Source: JAUWKC01 sp035529895 (lineage in GTDB: Bacteria; Planctomycetota; Phycisphaerae; Sedimentisphaerales; Anaerobacaceae). From it: DNA of 6,993 nucleotides. The stretch spans positions 1 through 6,993 of the forward strand of contig DATKVV010000072.1 of the NCBI GenBank assembly GCA_035529895.1, in the 5' to 3' direction. The notes under the pieces were generated by a model. It searched no databases. It saw only the letters and a list, made by a program, of their open reading frames with translations, and had not been told where the DNA came from. A program made the translations under genes and the position numbers. Below, piece after piece: positions 5,806-6,993 of the stretch (the stretch's first letter is position 1; each line of letters starts with the position of its first letter).

Positions 5806-5869
5806 TACTAATGGACATCGATGCAACGAACCGCTAAAATGAAGGGACCTCAGGGAAAAAACCTGTTGC

Positions 5870-5898
5870 TTGTGAACGGGTTGTGGTAAATATATGCT
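5870..5898 (+). promoter_or_regulatory. Candidate promoter for the divergent unknown gene
   Basis: TTGTGA (5870-5875), four of six matches to the -35 consensus, is followed after 17 bases by TATGCT (5893-5898), which matches the -10 consensus at four of six positions, in an A+T-rich patch. The leader to the ATG at 5990 would be about 85 bases. By eye only. Confidence 0.3.
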
Positions 5899-5976
5899 GA
5901 CTATCGGGCCAGTCGGATTGGAATCCCACCCGGCGGCAGCATCCAATCAACAAAGGATTTTAGGCAGTATTGCGAT

Positions 5977-5983
5977 AAGGAGA
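5977..5983 (+). promoter_or_regulatory. Ribosome binding site that sets the start at 5990
   Basis: AAGGAGA lies six bases before the ATG at 5990. The upstream in-frame ATG at 5894 has no such site, and the 32 residues it would add look untranslated. Confidence 0.75.
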
Positions 5984-5989
5984 CGCACA

Positions 5990-6763
5990 ATGAACAAACT
6001 CCTACAAAGATCGGTGTTAATTGTCATTTGTACATCCATACCAGATTGTGTGTGGCCGAAAGACAAGGACGGGCAATCGGAGATTGTGATTTGCGAGAAA
6101 AGGTACAAGGCGGTTTCCGTTGGCGATGAGAAGGAGCTTGGTCGCTACTATGTGAAAGCCGTTACAAGAGGGAAGAACAACGAAATAGAGATTGTAGAGC
6201 AAATGACTATGGACTATCGCGACAAGAAGGCTGGATACAGCTCGACCGTGGTCTACGGGTGCGAACCCCAGCTTTTTCCTTTAATCGCAACAGTCGAAAC
6301 GACAATTGACGGCAAGACCTGCATGAAAGGGCAAGTCAGATTCTCAAAGACTACGTTGAGTATTTCAGGTGTCGGGTTTTTCAATAAGAAAACGGGCGCA
6401 GCTATTGAGCCTCCGTTCAAGTTTGAGCAAAAAGACATTCCCATACCGAAGGGGTTTATGCTTTTTCAATCCGCGTTTCAAGTTCTCGGGCCCAAGTGTC
6501 TGCAAACAAAAGGGGAGTTGAAAGATATAGTATTCGTTGAGTTTCCCGACGACCTGGGGGCCCCGGAGCTGATCAATATGAAGGAAGGCTATCGTATGGT
6601 AAGAGAGCAAGCTGATGACACAGGCAGCTACCAGATGAGGATATTGGATGGTCGCTCCGATGCACCGGTCGTGGCCATACAGTTTGACAAAAAGGATAGA
6701 GTCACCTCAATGTGGTGTTTCGGTAAGATGAAGCTTGTTGAGGTCGATAGGAATAAGCCGTAA
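5990..6763 (+). CDS. Hypothetical protein, possibly exported
   Basis: A 257-residue protein I do not recognise. The N-terminus (MNKLLQRSVLIVICTSIPDC) has a basic start and a short hydrophobic core, so it may be a secretion signal, but the core is short and there is no proper lipobox before Cys20. The rest is hydrophilic and looks rich in beta strands: alternating segments such as EIVICEKRYKAV, GYSSTVVYG, TVETTIDGKT, VRFSKTTLSISGVGFF and VVAIQFDKKDRVTSMWCFG. Cysteines sit at 14, 20, 35, 91, 111, 170 and 243, enough for disulfides if exported. The overall pattern recalls periplasmic beta-sheet lipid- or polymer-binding folds, but that is only an impression. It is divergent from the heme operon, appears more A+T-rich than it, ends in tandem stops (TAA TAG), and has hairpin-like sequences on either side. 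Confidence 0.72.
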   Translation: MNKLLQRSVLIVICTSIPDCVWPKDKDGQSEIVICEKRYKAVSVGDEKELGRYYVKAVTRGKNNEIEIVEQMTMDYRDKKAGYSSTVVYGCEPQLFPLIATVETTIDGKTCMKGQVRFSKTTLSISGVGFFNKKTGAAIEPPFKFEQKDIPIPKGFMLFQSAFQVLGPKCLQTKGELKDIVFVEFPDDLGAPELINMKEGYRMVREQADDTGSYQMRILDGRSDAPVVAIQFDKKDRVTSMWCFGKMKLVEVDRNKP

Positions 6764-6883
6764 TAGCTGACTGTGCTAAGGCATTTGCGGTGTGCGGAGC
6801 GTACGCTGTATATCCAAATTCAGGGAAGGGACACCCAAACCAAGCTTGGGGGCTGCTATGAGGTCATCCGTCAACGGTTATAA
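6764..6883. other. Intergenic segment with a palindrome and an insertion-sequence-end-like motif
   Basis: It contains the perfect 10-base palindrome CCAAGCTTGG (6840-6849), within a wider pairing of CCC and GGG flanks. Just before it is AATTCAGGGAAGGGACACCC (6817-6836), a purine-rich phrase that resembles text I associate with the ends of REP-associated or IS200-like elements. No coding frame is convincing. No clear T-tailed terminator for the gene ending at 6763 is seen. Confidence 0.3.
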
Positions 6884-6993
6884 TCAATTTTTTTGTGGGC
6901 TTCTGGCTTTTATGTCATAGGCATCGGTTTCCGAGAAGTTCGGCTGGTTGGCGGCCCATCCTGCTATTCGTGCTCTCGCTGTTTTTAGCGGGC
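6884..6993 (-). CDS. Possible C-terminus of a gene running off the right edge
   Basis: A minus-strand frame is open from the window edge for 35 complete codons to a TGA at 6884-6886. It ends AANQPNFSETDAYDIKARSPQKN, a hydrophilic composition plausible for a real C-terminal tail. Too little is present to name a family, and a chance frame of this length cannot be excluded. If real, it converges on the gene ending at 6763. Confidence 0.3.
   Translation of the reverse strand, partial: PLKTARARIAGWAANQPNFSETDAYDIKARSPQKN

Noticed and set aside
5659..5830. Cobalamin or other tetrapyrrole riboswitch before cobA-hemD
   Set aside because: No cobalamin-box-like conserved sequence or multi-stem layout is visible; only a simple hairpin and a repeat-like segment are present.

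Overview
The window reads as a chromosomal segment from an anaerobic or facultatively anaerobic bacterium with moderately high G+C. Its core is part of the siroheme-dependent (Ahb) route to heme, which is known from sulfate reducers, archaea and various anaerobic lineages. I favour a planctomycete-like genome because of the general feel of the small proteins and repeats. That placement is an inference; there is no rRNA or marker gene here to settle it.

Layout. The left edge (1-152, minus strand) holds the start of a decayed gene, probably an ISKra4-like transposase, broken by two in-frame TAG codons. Its start-codon region is complementary to two segments of its own leader (193-219). About 310 bases follow without a convincing gene but with a promoter-like pair, and these lead into a stand-alone two-CBS-domain protein (528-926, plus strand). 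From 5658 down to 1124 everything is on the minus strand, in this order: a uroporphyrinogen-III methyltransferase/uroporphyrinogen-III synthase fusion (CobA-HemD), the radical SAM enzyme AhbC, porphobilinogen synthase HemB, a small three-helix membrane protein, and a 97-residue conserved-looking protein of unknown function. To the right, a divergent plus-strand gene (5990-6763) encodes an unrecognised, possibly exported protein. The last 110 bases hold an open minus-strand frame that may be the C-terminus of another gene.

How the genes work together. HemB makes porphobilinogen. HemC, which is not in the window, would polymerise it. The HemD half closes uroporphyrinogen III and the CobA half methylates it to precorrin-2. 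After dehydrogenation and iron insertion to siroheme and decarboxylation by AhbA/B (none of these in the window), AhbC removes two acetate side chains to give iron-coproporphyrin III, which AhbD (also absent) would convert to heme. cobA-hemD and ahbC overlap by an ATGA, so they are probably translationally coupled. hemB follows after 92 bases with a possible promoter of its own. The two small genes behind hemB may be operon passengers or undescribed partners.

I see no CRISPR array, tRNA, rRNA or complete mobile element. The features most worth a second look are the self-complementary leader of the broken transposase, the two uncharacterised genes trailing the heme operon, and the hairpin plus dispersed-repeat-like sequence just upstream of cobA-hemD.
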